DNA of 64,000 nucleotides. Source: Glossina fuscipes. Its lineage: Eukaryota > Arthropoda > Insecta > Diptera > Glossinidae. Below, piece by piece: positions 12,733 through 26,259 of the stretch; position 1 is the stretch's first letter; every line of letters starts with the position of its first letter. Location: assembly GCF_014805625.2 (NCBI RefSeq), contig NW_023998415.1, positions 24,445,659 through 24,509,658 on the forward strand. The letters are read 5' to 3'. Both the position numbers and the translations under genes were made by a program. The notes under the pieces were generated by a model. The model saw nothing but the letters and a program-made list of their open reading frames with translations, was not told where the DNA came from and did no database searches.

Positions 12733-13569
12733 AAACCCAATCCGATATGCTTTAGAATAAACTGTAAATACATTGGAATGTAAAATTTTATCCTTAAGTG
12801 TGGACGCCTTAGTAAACGTATCCGCAATATTTTCGCACCGAACTAGCTCGTGGTTCTGGCCAACATTTGAGTAGCATTTTTTCAAGACATCGAACTTCGC
12901 CGAGGTAGGTATAGCAAAGGTGGGCGTGTCTCAGAAAAAAAGACTAGATATATTTGCTGCATTATGTTGAATTTTTGACATCAAAAACCTGTCAAATTGA
13001 CGGATACTCTAGATCTAGTGATGATAAGCAATCGTGGGCTTAAATCGCTGAAAGAGTGCTTTAATTAATTACTTAAATAAATTTCTTAATTAATATACTC
13101 GTGTACAGAGCGACTTGTTTGATATATGAAATTGAATATGGAGCCGCCATCGTTTTCCGATCAACGGCAATTGCAAAAACGGTTAACATAAAATAAGAAA
13201 AGTTGAAAGTTTAATAAATGAAATTGTATAATTACTCGAATAAAAACGCAATAGATTATAAAATTATTAAAATTTTTATTTTTTGCGATATTAGTATAAA
13301 TTAACTCTAAGGTAAGGTAATAACATCTGCATTTATAGCATTTTAGTTACAAAAGTCTAAGAAATTAAAAAAAGAAAAAAAAAAAGAAAAAATTGAATAT
13401 ATTAATGCAATATTCATAAATAAAAATGAAATTTGAAAATAATACAATAATTCAAATGACAAAATACACACACACACACACATGTATATACGCACATACG
13501 CACACACCTACAAAGGGTAGCTGTATGTAAGGGTTCCCATCAATTAACATAAACCTCATTAAAACGCAT

Positions 13570-14150
13570 TTTATTATTATTGCTATTATGTGTACATATA
13601 TACTCGCAAAGAAGACAAAAATATGTCATCGTGACATTTAGAATTGATGCTCGTTTAAACTTAAAATTTGTTGCGTACATCGTATTTAATTAAAGAAGAG
13701 CATCAAAATTATATCTCGAATTCATAATAGCCGTAGTCTTCTCTACTCTTCTATTGCGGCCCTAACAATACGAGTTTTCTCTGCCATATCTATTAATTTG
13801 AAATGATTGTAAATACATGAGGAAACCGCAGAGATATATACAAAAAAAAAAAAAAATAATAATAATAATAATAATAAAAAAATAAAAAAATATAAAAAAT
13901 AAATAAATAAAAAATTAAACTATAAAAACGAATAAAAATGAAATTAAATTTGAATACAATTTTATGATAAACTTAGAATCTTAAACCAGTATCACATTAT
14001 TTCAAGAGTTTCTCCTTGTAACTTATCGAAAGGATTTTAAGCAATTATATTAAAAAATAAATTCATGAAATGTATTTGGAAAGGCCAAAGAATTTTTTCA
14101 CCATTTCTCTCTTTCCCCAATTTTAATTATACAATAACAAAATAAAATAC
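13570..14150 (-). other. putative 3'UTR of the scylla-like gene
   Basis: Downstream of the TAA stop (minus strand) the sequence is A/T-rich with an A-rich stretch and an (AAT)n run at about 13845-13876. The first canonical AATAAA on the minus strand is at 13575-13570, which would give a 3'UTR of about 580 nt. The cleavage site cannot be seen from sequence alone. Confidence 0.3.
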
Positions 14151-16067
14151 TTAAGCGATACGTGTCGATATCGATTTCGAAGCGTTATAACTATAATTAT
14201 TGTTTCCTAACGGGGAATAAAGCTTATTTTTGGTCACAGTAAATTCAGGGCTTATTGTTATGGTACGCGAAAGACTTTTCATAAAATGCGGTAATAGTGC
14301 AGCCCAGCCACGATGATCCTGACGCAACGTTAAATATAATTCAAATGTTGAAACTGTCTCCATGTCCAATTTAAGCGAAGCTATGCGTCGCGAATTATTC
14401 GGTTCATCTTCAAATTCAATATAAATCGTGCATCCCCTTAAACCGCAAGGCTCACGTTCGGAAAGACATAATATTTCAGCCGCTATACGAGTTGTCAAAT
14501 CACAAGGTAGCGAAACTTCCGTACAGGAAAGATGACGAGATTTCGCCGATTTCAATTCACTTAGCAACCGCAATGACAATTCGTTAACGGCCGCCGCATC
14601 TGAATCGTTACCGTTATAGAATGTTATGGCCTTCTTCCTCGTAGCATTCGCAGCATTCATCGTAGTTGTGGCCCGTATGCGAGACGTGTGTTTACTGAGA
14701 ACTTCCGCCGTACGATTCATTTTATGATTGATGTTAATACTAGTTTTCATACTATTAGTTATATTACTGTGTGTATAGGGTATATTTGTAGCAGCTTTGG
14801 TTGCTGCCGTCAGCGGTGGTGTCAATGTTGTTGTGGACCAATCTGAAAGAAATCAAAAAACCAAATAACCAAAGTTTAAAATTTGCATTCGATTTGTTTT
14901 AGAAACAATTTTTGCAATAATTGGAATTATCAAGAACAAATTTCGACTTTCCGCCTCACATGTGTTTTAGTCGACTAGATATAATGCATCGATTCGATTA
15001 GTTTCCCTTCCATAGAGTCATTAAAAAAATCGCTTTTAGGCGCGTGACCTAACTAAATATGGATTTTATTAAAGTGTTCTATCGATTATGACCTTTAGAA
15101 AACCGGGGATCTATATAAAACTGACTGATGACACCATAGCTTTGCCAAGGGAATTAGAAGAAAATATTTTGTTTATGAGATCATTATTCTAAAATAAATC
15201 CATTTCGCAATGTTACATACGGGATAACAAAGTTGACATACTCTTAGCTAATGACTATAATAACAGCTGAACAGAATGCACGCTTGCTCTGTGGGAAAAC
15301 GCACGTATCACAATTGCTTTACTTATAAATGCACATAAATATAAATACACATGCATATAAAAAAAAGATATATTTGCGTGTGTGTTTGTACGTACGTATA
15401 TATGGATATATATGTACAATTTTTTTTTTTTTTTTTTTTTTTAAGTAGCGCATATGTTCAGCTGGCTGCGTTTATTATTTGCTTAGTTGTTAGAGGTCAT
15501 TAAAACACTCATCATTAACTTGAACAAATATATTTTCGTATATATGATAGAGTATGAACGCTTGACAACAACCAAACATTTTTCTTCTTTTTTTTTTTTG
15601 TTTCTTTTGACAAACCCATGCTAAGCTTTAACATAACGTTTTCTTCTTTCTTATGACGGAAGAGAGAGAAAAATCGCACAATCATTTCTATTTCATTAAT
15701 TGATTTTTAATACTTTTATGTAAGACTAATAAATATTAACTATTTTGAATACTTTTCTTTTGTTCGATTTGGAAACGATCATGTCATATAATTTCACAAC
15801 ACGGTCGCACAATTTCACAATTACTCTTATATCTCGATTTATTGCAAATGACCTGAACCGGTATTTGTCCATCAGCACTTTCAGTTGAAGTCAAAGGCAA
15901 TATTTAATTAAACAAGAGGAGACTTTTTAAAATCGGCCGGTGAAAAATAGAGCAACTGCTGTCGAAAGAAATCCACTAAGCCACTTACCTTTTACTTTAT
16001 TTGAACCTAAACTGGTAAAATCAGATGGACGATATAATTGTTGTACCGCTAAAATTTCCATTTTCAT
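14151..16067 (-). CDS. scyl: scylla/charybde-type REDD1 (RTP801/DDIT4) family protein, two coding exons
   Basis: Join on the minus strand: exon 1 16067-15989 and exon 2 14842-14151 including the TAA stop, 256 aa. Exon 1 starts at ATG 16067 (MKMEILAVQQLYRPSDF...), reads 26 codons to SNKVK plus one base, and ends at a GTAAGT donor. Exon 2 follows a pyrimidine-rich TTTCAG acceptor; the split codon gives Asp27, then WSTTT. An N-terminal MKM..., an SNK-x-KDW junction and a Pro/Thr-rich linker agree with Drosophila Scylla as I remember it. Residues about 33-112 are low-complexity Thr/Asn/Ala. Residues about 113-236 are the REDD1 C-terminal domain: NELSLRLLSELKSAKSRHL, EPCGLRGCTIYIEFEDE (157-173), LTLRQDHRGW (197-206), TITISPEF...KNKLYS (220-236). 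Family members restrain TORC1 through TSC1/2 and are induced by hypoxia and stress; the fly genes also act in head involution. No break is seen. Charybde rather than Scylla is the main alternative; a tree would decide. Confidence 0.93.
14843..15988 (-). other. intron of the scylla-like gene
   Basis: This 1146-nt phase-1 intron has donor GTAAGT at 15988 and acceptor TTTCTTTCAG ending at 14843. Splicing restores an open frame through Asp27. It is AT-rich with a long T run at 15421-15442. It contains TACGTGC on the minus strand at 15307-15301, which matches the core of the hypoxia response element bound by HIF/Sima. No ORF or transposon is recognisable in it. Confidence 0.85.
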
Positions 16068-16300
16068 ATTTTAAAAATTTTTTCTTCGAGTTCGAGAAAT
16101 TTGCCGGTGATAACTACAATATCATTTATGCAAGTATCACAAATTTATTCTTAAAAAATATCACTTCGAAATTAAATTTTTCGGCACAGAAAACTTTGTC
16201 TTTTAATTTCAGTTCTTTAAAAAAATTAAGAAAAAAAAAAAATGAAAAAACACGTTAATAACGTTAAAAACTACTATCGCAATTGTTTATATGGAGGTCT
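16068..16300 (-). promoter_or_regulatory. putative 5'UTR and core promoter of the scylla-like gene
   Basis: Read on the minus strand, TATAAA lies at 16291-16286, followed about 30 nt on by a near-palindrome (TAACGTTATTAACGTG) at about 16266-16251 where transcription could start. That would leave a 5'UTR of about 190 nt. ACGTG at 16255-16251 is a minimal HIF-type core. All of these motifs are short and the region is AT-rich, so this is a positional inference only. The start ATG has no upstream ATG inside exon 1. Confidence 0.3.
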
Positions 16301-19300
16301 TTTTTGAGAAAAAAAACATCCAAAATTTCTGACTTGTCAGTTGCAAGAAATCAGAGTAAATATATTTCAAATATATTTCATTATTTTCAATAGAGAATGT
16401 TTTCTCTCAGAGTAAAAGAGCAAACAAAATTTTACAATACAATGTCAGCTATACCTGAGTAAATCTCCTCTCAATCATTTTTTTTTTTTTTTTTTGTATA
16501 AATTGTTTTCATTTGCATCTCATTTAGTAAGAGTATTCAATAAAAAAGAAAATGGAAAAACCACTCAGTGACTTTTCAGAGTGTGAGCGAGAAATTTTGA
16601 ACTGATATAAAGAGAAGCAAAAGCACAAATTTTTTTCGATAGCTTAATGAGAAAATCATACTGATAAGCCATAGAAGAGAGCGTGCTCCAAGTGTTTCAA
16701 AGCTACCATGAGTATTTAAGGTGTTTTTTTTTTCTGTACGGCAAATAAAGGTATACAATCTCTCTCCAACCAGATAAAAATTTCTTTCGTACTTGATCTC
16801 TTTTTTATAACCACTCTCTCTTTATTTATTACTTTAACTTTTCCCTTCTTTCGATACAACGAATTAATATATAAAACGAATGCATCCCATATATCCCAGT
16901 CAACCACAGCAATCGTTTTGCATTATTATTTGTACTATTTGTAGTATCATATTATAATAGTATTGATTTTCAGGAAAATAGTTTTTTTGAAAACAAAGAG
17001 AAAATAAGCACAAATTTTTAATGTCGATTACTTAGGGATTAAATTTACATTTTAAGCAGATAACAAGCGACGCAAAATTACCTTCACATTGAAACTCAAT
17101 TTTTTAACATATTTGAAGTTTGTAGACAAATCGCAAATTTTTGAAAAATGCGGTCTTTAGCGTTATTCTCAAAGATGATTCTTTTTAAAACAAACTGCAC
17201 AATCCTTTCACACATAATCCTTCCAATTAGTCAACGTCCTGCTTGCTTTTGCTTGCAAATCGAAGTCTGTCAATTTGTAGGGTTTTCAAACACGAACGAC
17301 TCATACCCCACAATGATCGAAAAAGCAAAGCAGCAGAATTTAGATGGACATTTCCTTATTTCAAGAATACGCAATTCATTTCCTTTGATAAAGTAGCTAG
17401 TGTGGTAGCGCCACTTCTGAAAGTTAACAGAAAAATCAAAAGCTCTTGGGAACTCATACTATTTAATTCGCTCTCGTACTATTCGTAAGCAATAAGCACT
17501 TCTGTTTAACCCATTATATTTACAATTTTCGTGTATATTCCAATAATAGGCAAATGTACGACAAATCCAAAAGTACATATATAATTTCATACTATTCTCT
17601 CATTTATCAGCTGACTTCTCCACTCGCTTTCGTTTCGTTTGTTTTAAGCTGTTTTTTCTTATTTGCAAATTTGTTTTTCTTTTCTCTTGTGTAAATACGC
17701 AACCACTTAGTATTATAGTGGTATAGAGTAACATATATTAGTCACCCAGTTTGTAGAAGAAAAATGAAATTTATGAAATTTACATTTTCATGCATTGTCT
17801 TTTACAATAGTTCGGCCACCTCTGCTCGCTCTCTACGGAATCTAAACTTTTAATTAATGCCTTTGGCTATTTAACTTACTTATCTTATTATGAGAGAGCT
17901 AACTATAAAAGTTGGAAATGTTAATTGATCTCATTCCGTGGTTTCACGGTCAGCAATATAGGCGAAAATTTATTTCCCAAATAGTAGAGAGTTAACAGCA
18001 GAAGACAATACTGACTTATTCTGAACAACAATCAATCCACAATCCCAATCAGATGTTGAGCTAAATCTTTTCAACTTATGCCATGCTAATCTGTTTAGAA
18101 TCATTCCCATAGCCAATTCAAATATATCCCGAGAAATTGCCTTCAAGGTCAAAGCACCGTTTCTATGCATTTCTATAAGGTGCTTTGAAGACATTTTTTC
18201 AAACAAAAAATCTTAAAATTATTGCCGAAAATTAAAAGAAGCGTAGACAGCGGTTCATCGTCAAGCTTTTGGGGGATCTTGATAACTAGAGTTTACCCAA
18301 GTGTTCAATAGCTCTTTGTCTACCGCTCTTGAACTGCCGGCAAATATATTACGAAAAATTCCTTCTTCCCAAATGCGTTTGTGAGCCGGTCAATTGGCCC
18401 TTACTGGCATTTGGGCCAAAGCTAAGAATAGATCACAGCAGGACTTTGGGCTTTGCTCAATGCTCAAAAACGAATGCTTGAGGAGATGTACACAATTAAT
18501 TCGACTTGGGATCTATGTCAATTTATAATATGGGACTTATAAGAATCGTTAGCGTATTTCTGGTTGTCTGAAATTAAGCGGCTAACTTGGTATATATCAA
18601 AATTTTGGGGAAGTCTAGTACATAAGCGAACAATTTATATTCGGCTATGGCATCAAATCTTCTACTGCCTTGCACTGCCTTTATCAGAAAAAAAAGGAAA
18701 GAAAGCCAAAAAGAGAACAAAATCGGAACTGCGATACTCTTTGTAATATTGACTGAGACGACCATATTTTCTTCAATTTTTCTGTAGGTGCTGCAGGGTT
18801 ACGTATAGAATACGCTGCGAAATTCTTATCGTTGTGTGTGGTAGTAGCTGATGAGTAATAAACAAATAATCGATTTTTTGTTCCTTTTAAAAGTAGAGGC
18901 ATACTTTGGTTTATCTTATATTATAGGCGTGTCCCCTTTGCGAGTATAAATGTTTTTATACAAATACACGATATGGGGGAAAGAGACTTACCCATATTCG
19001 TCCTTCCGTAAGTCGCGTACACTAACAACTAATTCCTAATTGTTTCGATTGTCGTTAAGAAAAATTCAAAAAAGTTGTTTCTCTCGGCCCATTAGCCAAA
19101 CAATTATGTGCAATAATGTTCCGCTTACTTTTACTTTTAAGTGCTTATCATATAAAAAAAAGGATGGGGAGTGAAACATTAATTAATTTATCAAAAATAT
19201 ATATACAATGTTTGGAATCATAATCACAGTAAAATTCAAATAAATTTTATTCAAAACTTTTACAGCAGATGTTGCTCTACATATTGCAAAATATAAAAGT

Positions 19301-22265
19301 CCATCTTCGTTTAGTTAAGAGGCTGACCAGATAATCGAATTCAACGTGTACATATGCACGCACTTATACTATACTTTAGATATTAAAGAATGACCGTTAC
19401 GTACCAGACATCGTATATAGTATAACAGAAACGATGAGGTAGGGGACGTTTTCAAAAAAAATTAAACTTCGAATTAGATAAGTTTATGTCCTTTAGTCAA
19501 GACAACATCCAACTTTCATAAGTTCCAATTACATTCTAATTGAAACGTAAATTTAATTGGAAGATTTCTTCCAATTGAAAAAACGAAACAAGAAGAATTT
19601 GGAATTTGAATTTATGTGTGCACACAAGTGTTTATTATAATGCGAATTTTTCTGCATGTGTTTGACGAAATAAATTTTATGCGCCATTCATAAGTCGGCA
19701 GAAAAATCTATTTGTATTTACATTGACCCAGTTTCTCGTATAGGGTCCTAATAAATGAATATAATCGATTTTATTTTTTTTGGTAAACGGGCCTAAGTGT
19801 TAGATGAATGTAAACCTCATTCAGGTTTCAGATGAATATTCATTCTTTGAAAACTAAATATATTCGTTTAGATATGAACAAATTTCGATTTTAACTGAAG
19901 ATTTTTTGAAAAACACAAATCCCGCCCCATATTAAGCAAAAGACAACAAGATATTTGTTTTTTATCACTTCTGTCTGTTTGTCTTTAACGCTTTTCAAGC
20001 GAAAGCGGTTTTTAGTCTTTCTTTATGTAATCCGCCTATGGTGATCAACCTATATAAGGGAATAAAAAATATCTTATCCTATTTTTTATTAAAGAAGAAA
20101 TTGGGGATAATCAGGTCGCTGAAAGCTAGCCTCCAAAAGTTAACGGAAAACGAATACGAAAGTAAAATTTTTCTTGCCTAATTACCTCCATGGATTTACT
20201 TTCGATTGCTTTTAACAAAGTGTATACGATGTGAAGCCTTGAGGTATGGTAAACCTAGCGAACGAAAAAACTTTTATATATCTATTATCCAAACAAATTA
20301 CCGAAATTTAGATAGCCCGTCAAGGTAACCCATATTTTTCTCAAGGGTCGTATCTTTGCTAAAAATGTATTTGCTAAGTTACGGTTTGTTGCGAAGTAAA
20401 AAAAAGGTGCAATACGTGCAAAGTGAGAGCACTTAAATTGAGACCATTCCAATGAATACTCTTTAAAGCGATTACATTTAATCGAATCGTATTGTCGGTT
20501 GTTTTGTTTCTTTTATTTATTTGATTTTGAAACTAGTAAAGATATCAAAAATTTATGATGACACACATGTAAAAGGGACAAAAATGGATGTGATGAAATC
20601 GACAAAGTGCTGTATTAAAGAACTCTCGTATTTTTAAGTCATTTTTTCAATAAGAATTTTAAATTTTGTTATATGTTTACATTCTCAAAGAAAACTCTGC
20701 TTGATTTTATTGCCGCATGCGATTTTGCATACAAATCAACAGGAACTTTAGCCAAAAACCAAATAGAAACGGAATAATGGAATGGAACAACAATATATAC
20801 ACCGGCAAGAAATAGTAACAGAAGCAATAAAAGTAACAAAAGGGTAATGTCTAAGCTGTTAGTCGTTTCTAATGCTTTAGCTTTTCCTAAACAAATTGAA
20901 CTTTTCTTCAAAAGTTGACTAAAGCGTTGCCAGTTTTCAATGAAAGAATTTTTCTTATCGGATTCCGCTCACAATTGCGACTTTCCTTTTGGACTTGAGC
21001 TTTAGCTGAAAAGTGTTTAGTGTTTACCGTAGGCAAGAACCACAAGCATAAACATTTTGTGTTTGAGCGCCATCTACCGACCATAATGCACATATATTTT
21101 TTTCCTTGTCAAAGGCTGAGCAAATCATTTGATAGTTGTATGCGTTTTAAGGCATATCAAAAATTAGGTTTTTATCTTGGATGGTTTAAGCTCACAAAAT
21201 AATTTTTATAATGGCAATGTACTGGCTATAACTAAGGTTGGAGAAAGAGAGATCATATCTATAAAAAGACAGTGCCAGTACAACAGAAATGAAAACATTT
21301 GCCACTTGATCTTATGCATATATGTACATTTGAATATATTGAATATTTGAACAAAGGCAAGAACAAAGAATAATAATGGAATATTTCCGCTGTCAAGTGT
21401 TGCAAACTTGATGTTTTGGACACAAACCAAGCAGAAATCATTGGTCTTTCGACAAAATTAATATGACGATTGCAGCGATGTAAAGCAGAAAAGGAAGAAT
21501 GCTTGTCATCTTACGTCAATAGTTTTGACTTGATAGAATTGTCAATTGACAAGCCTTTATTATCAAAGGAGCCATTGAAGACTACTCTCATCGTCTTATG
21601 AAAATTACTTGTAAGATGCATAAAGTAATTTGCAAAATCGTAATATATAAATGTATATAAATGTATTTCTCGAAATCGTATGTTGTTAATGTTAGGTTAG
21701 GTAATTTTTGATAACACAACGTAATATAACGTGGAAATGCAATATTTAAGGACCAAACTTACACCACTAGAAAGTAACAAACATATATATGCATTGCTTT
21801 ACATCCTTGCATAGCTTTGTTTTTTTTTTTTTTTTTTTTTTATTGCACAAATAATCAAACGAAAAGGTTTTATACTCTGTGCCCTTTGGGACACTGTGCA
21901 GTCTTTTAATGATTTAGTGATCTTGCAATCTTTTCTCCTCTTCAATTTTTCAATGATTTTTATTTTTTAATGAAACTCGAGAATTTTATTAGCACAAATC
22001 TATACACATACCCGTGCACACATGTACAAATGTGTGTATGTAGAGTTTCCCTTATTAAGGGTAAAAAGAACATAAAAATTTGGGCAATAATACGAAAAAA
22101 AAAACACAAATAAAAATATTTTCGCGCCAAACCTTATCATTATTTACGGTACGTGCGTTTTTTACAGCCAGCAACAGCAGCAATAACAAGAGGAATGCTT
22201 GATGGTATTAAGCCCCCTAGAGGGATGATTTCATTGAGCATAATGATGATGCAGCATGATGGTGA

Positions 22266-22290
22266 CGATGATGATGATGATGATGATGAA
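22266..22290 (+). repeat. (GAT)n microsatellite
   Basis: About eight GAT/ATG units with flanking degenerate ATGATG copies from 22241. Confidence 0.9.
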
Positions 22291-25200
22291 ATAGTTGAAC
22301 CTGAAAAAGTTAGTTAAAGAGCGGTAAAGTTTTGCGTGGTATTAGGGTTTTCGAAACAATAATGCATTCGTGATGACCCCTCGCTCCTTTAAGCAAGATA
22401 GGCAGGCGTGGATTTAAATCTTTCCAAAAAAAAAAACAGTTGTTTTTACAACAACAGCTTCAGTGTGCAATTGAAACACAACAAGAGCACCACAGCTTTC
22501 ATAATTCACATCTCCAAGTTTCCATATCTTTTCAACTTCTTTCTCAGGTTAATAGCTTTTACGTTATGTCACCAATCAAGACTTGGAGGACATCAGCAGA
22601 GTCAATGCCTCGTGAGATAGACAGCCAACTTTAAAGAACCGAAACGCCGAGAAAACCAAGAAATCTTAATCAGGGTTTGATAGATGGACATACGCGTCTT
22701 TTATATGTGTTCAATAATAGCATGGGTATCAGATATACGTGGCATAGACCATTTTACCTCGACATTCGTAAAGTGTGTTGTATGTATTTTCGCGGCCGAT
22801 GATATTCTGGCATCTGTACGTGAGTGAATGCTGCCAGGCAAGATTTCGAAGCTCCAGCCTCATCTTAGCTGGCTATATGCCTTTGGTTAATACATCGATT
22901 AGGTTAAAAAACCTAAACCTTTGACTACTTTTTTCGAACACTTCGCATGCACGTTCTATCCCATGCCCAAGACATCAAGCGCTGATGCTTCTACATTAGC
23001 ATCACCAAAGGAAAGGATGTTTGCATCATTGCCACGGTGCTTTAATCTGTTGGCACCAAAGTTGATTTCGAAGTTTGCAAAACGGGAAACACTCAACAGC
23101 ACGAAAGCTAACTAAAGTTCAATATGAAAAATATTTGGCAAACAAAACTGCGTTAATTAACAAAATAAGTTCCATTCTATAATGATTTTCTACTATTTGC
23201 CCCCGAACTCGATTCATCCAACTAATAATCTGACACTGGACCCGTGATAATTTTATCAAGCGTCCATGAATGTTATGACCTACTTAATTATTAATAATTT
23301 TTAGGTATTGAGCCCTTTGTCTATAGTGCTGGAACGAATACCGTTTGTAGTTGACGAAAGCTTGAATAGCGAACAGAACGGCAAAGTCCAAAATCGCTCC
23401 CGGAATATGAATTTAGCAAATTTTTAAACTTGATTTAGTTCACCAATTGAGCAAAATATATTTTAGTCCGATCGTCCTTTAATACAGTTAATCGGATATA
23501 TATACCCGTATAATCTCTGCTTTCTCTGAAGCATATTTTCAAGCCTTAACAACCTTTGCTAAATGGAAAATATCATTGCATGGTAACGTAAAAAATGCAT
23601 ACGATAGCCGTCAGGCATTCACACCTCCGTTGAGTCGAGGTGACCGTGACAGGTCGAACCATTTCACTTTGCCGATGAAGGCTCGTTGCAGTGTGATGCG
23701 ACCAGACAATGTTTAGCGCATTTAGCTCAAATCGATAAACTGTTAAAGTTGGATTTCTACAAATTCCATCCTTGACGGTCTGATATTTCGCTATCACTTT
23801 CAATGCTTCTTCAAATCCATTTTCAATGAAATGCCAAAAGTCTTTACAAATAATACGTTATGAAGATAACTGTAAAAATCTGAATGCGATAAAGTCCGAG
23901 ACCTTATTGAGTTTTGCTCATCACAAGCACTGGAAGTACACCTGAGGATGGCCACATTGGCGTATATATAAATACTGCCTATGCAAAGCAATGTACATGT
24001 ATGCTAAGTAGAGATCTGTGGTTTTTAACTGATAACGTCTCGGCAGAGAAAGCTGAAAAATTCATAATCAAACCAAGGCAGACAGACTCTCTAAACTTTT
24101 CTGTATGTGTGAATCTGAATAGCAAAACCATATTCTTTATAGTACGTCGTTGGATATTATTAGTATATGTTCGTGTGTAGAATAAGTTGGAAAACTTTTT
24201 AAGAATCAACCACATAATCTTCTCGTATCGATAGTTGATGTGAAGGAAATTTTAAGAATATTTTTTTAAGGGAAGCAAGTATGAACGACAGCCCGCCCTT
24301 ACAGAATATATTGATTATTCAGATTTAAACGGGTCAAGTATATCTCTCAGTTAATCTACATAGCTAGGTTTCCGATAAACTTATCTTCTAATTTTCTAAA
24401 TCGTATCTAAATCAAAAAAATTCTATATAATCATCGGCATTCATCGAAACCTTTACTATTATAATTGAGAGTGAAACCCAAGTCCATAGGCCAATGCCCA
24501 TGCTGTCAACTAAGACAAAGACTTACTAAGTCCACGCATCATTTTAGAGTTAAAAAGTCCGTGAGACATAAATATGGAGAAGCGAAAGTTAAGATTTTTG
24601 ATGACTTGTTAAGAAAGTATTCCCCGATATTAACGGTGTCTACAAAGAGAAAGATACCCTGAGATTAATTATCACAGACCCATACACAGCGTGCGTATTA
24701 TATGCCTTAAGCGAAAGTAGGTATACTTGGCGTACTATACCTAGACCAAGTCTCGATTGTATTCATTCCCAGTTGACATTTTTGCGGATCAAATAGTAGT
24801 TTCGGATAATTTGTATTTGGAATTTACTCACCTTGCATTACAAGTGTGTGCGTAGACTTAAAATATTATAATTAGGCTAAGCAAGTTCTCTGCTGGTTAT
24901 GCGATTTATTGATCCTTTATTTCATTCAATGTTCTGTGTTGAGGGCAGAGAATGTTCGTCGGCTAAATCCAATGAATACAAACTGGAAATATTACTCAAA
25001 TGGATATATATAAGCAAAGATTTGTCCAGAGGTAAATGAAAGTTTTTTCACCCGAAAGGTAAGCCAGCTTTGGTAGTATCGTTCATCTCCTCCAAGGACA
25101 TAGATCTATTGTTTTTTTCCGAATCAACTTACGATTGTAATTTAAAGCTCATAGCATACTAAATATTCGGAAAGGAGGAGAGCAAGAAAGAGAGGACGGA

Positions 25201-26214
25201 GTAGAACAAAGGCGCGAAGCCAAGCAAAGGTGAAATTGTAGAAAGAGAGGAAAGAAAATGAAGGAAAAATTTCGTCTCGATTTTAAAAAATCTTTAGAAT
25301 TTTCTTGAAACCCAGACGATATTCTACAGAAAGTGTATTGAACAAGTTTGTTATGGGTCCACTCACCACTACACCTAAGAACGTAATTAACTACCATCGT
25401 TGACCAAGTTTTTTTCAAATGATTTCCTACGATTTGCGTTTAATTTAAGAAAGTTTACGTTACGGCTTCAATTTACTCCCAATAAAGTCTTGGCGTCGAA
25501 TTTAAGCCGAGCTTAACCGGATCATAGCTATCAAATCATTGCATTTTTCTTTAGCTTTTTTTCTTTCCTCCTTGGACTAGTAGAGCTTGTATGATTAAAA
25601 GTAATTTTTTTAATTTTTTTAATTTTTTTTTTTTCTTTAGAAATCTTCGTAAAAATTGGACCGGACGGTTGATTAAAGCGCGTACTTAGTACACTAACCG
25701 GTAAAGTTCTGCCAAGTTCTGACAGCCATGAGACGTATGATTGTTGCGAAACGAATGACAAAATTAACAGATTTCCGAAAAGTGGATATAAAGAACGACT
25801 ACGAAAGTAATGCTGGCAATGTCTATGTATGTATGTATACATTAGAGCATAGTTGTGCAATTTCAATCTTTCCTTTAGTTACGCCTCAATTAAAGGGATA
25901 ACGAACTTTGCACACATATATGTAAGCATATATACAATTTACGTGTGTGCACCCATACACAGTTGCGCTTATATAAATATATTCATATTGTACTCAATAG
26001 TGATGCTGTCGTTGCTTTTGTTTTAGCAAATAATACCGAAAACGAGGTGAAACGACAGATTAGAGAGTAGAGTCTAAAAAAAAAAAATAAATATAAAAAA
26101 AAAAAGAATAAATAAATAAAAACGCGATCGCTTATTTTTATGCTCACCCTTTTTTTCTCTGACAAAAAACAATACTCAAAGCATTTTCCCCTTTTCCTTT
26201 TTATAAATATACAC

Positions 26215-26222
26215 ATATATAT

Positions 26223-26256
<34 letters not shown>
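26215..26256 (+). repeat. (AT)n microsatellite
   Basis: An AT run of about 40 bp preceded by ACACATATATATACACAT. It explains the Tyr-Ile repeat frames here on both strands. Confidence 0.9.

Positions 26257-26259
<3 letters not shown>

Larger units (their letters stand above)
10980..13569. other. intergenic, nothing firm; gap inside
   Basis: Contains the AT repeat at 11.5 kb and the N gap. On the minus strand, 12885-12733 encodes a short stretch with ELVRCENIADTFTKA, vaguely like the RNase H end of a retroelement, but the gap and the short length prevent a call. Confidence 0.4.

Noticed and set aside
12622..12885. Minus-strand ELVRCENIADTFTKA stretch as a retroelement RNase H
   Set aside because: Only about 50 residues before the N gap and only a loose resemblance; not enough to name an element.
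16025..16258. 77-codon plus-strand frame
   Set aside because: It is the antisense of scylla-like exon 1 and its 5'UTR; no motif and strong A/T bias.
17970..18206. 78-codon minus-strand frame (LIEMHRNGALTLKAISRDIF...)
   Set aside because: Composition looks protein-like, but no family is recognised and no splice sites or neighbours support an exon.
24465..24662. CPCC...H zinc-knuckle-like frame
   Set aside because: Cys/His spacing does not fit a retroviral-type zinc knuckle and no gag or pol is nearby.
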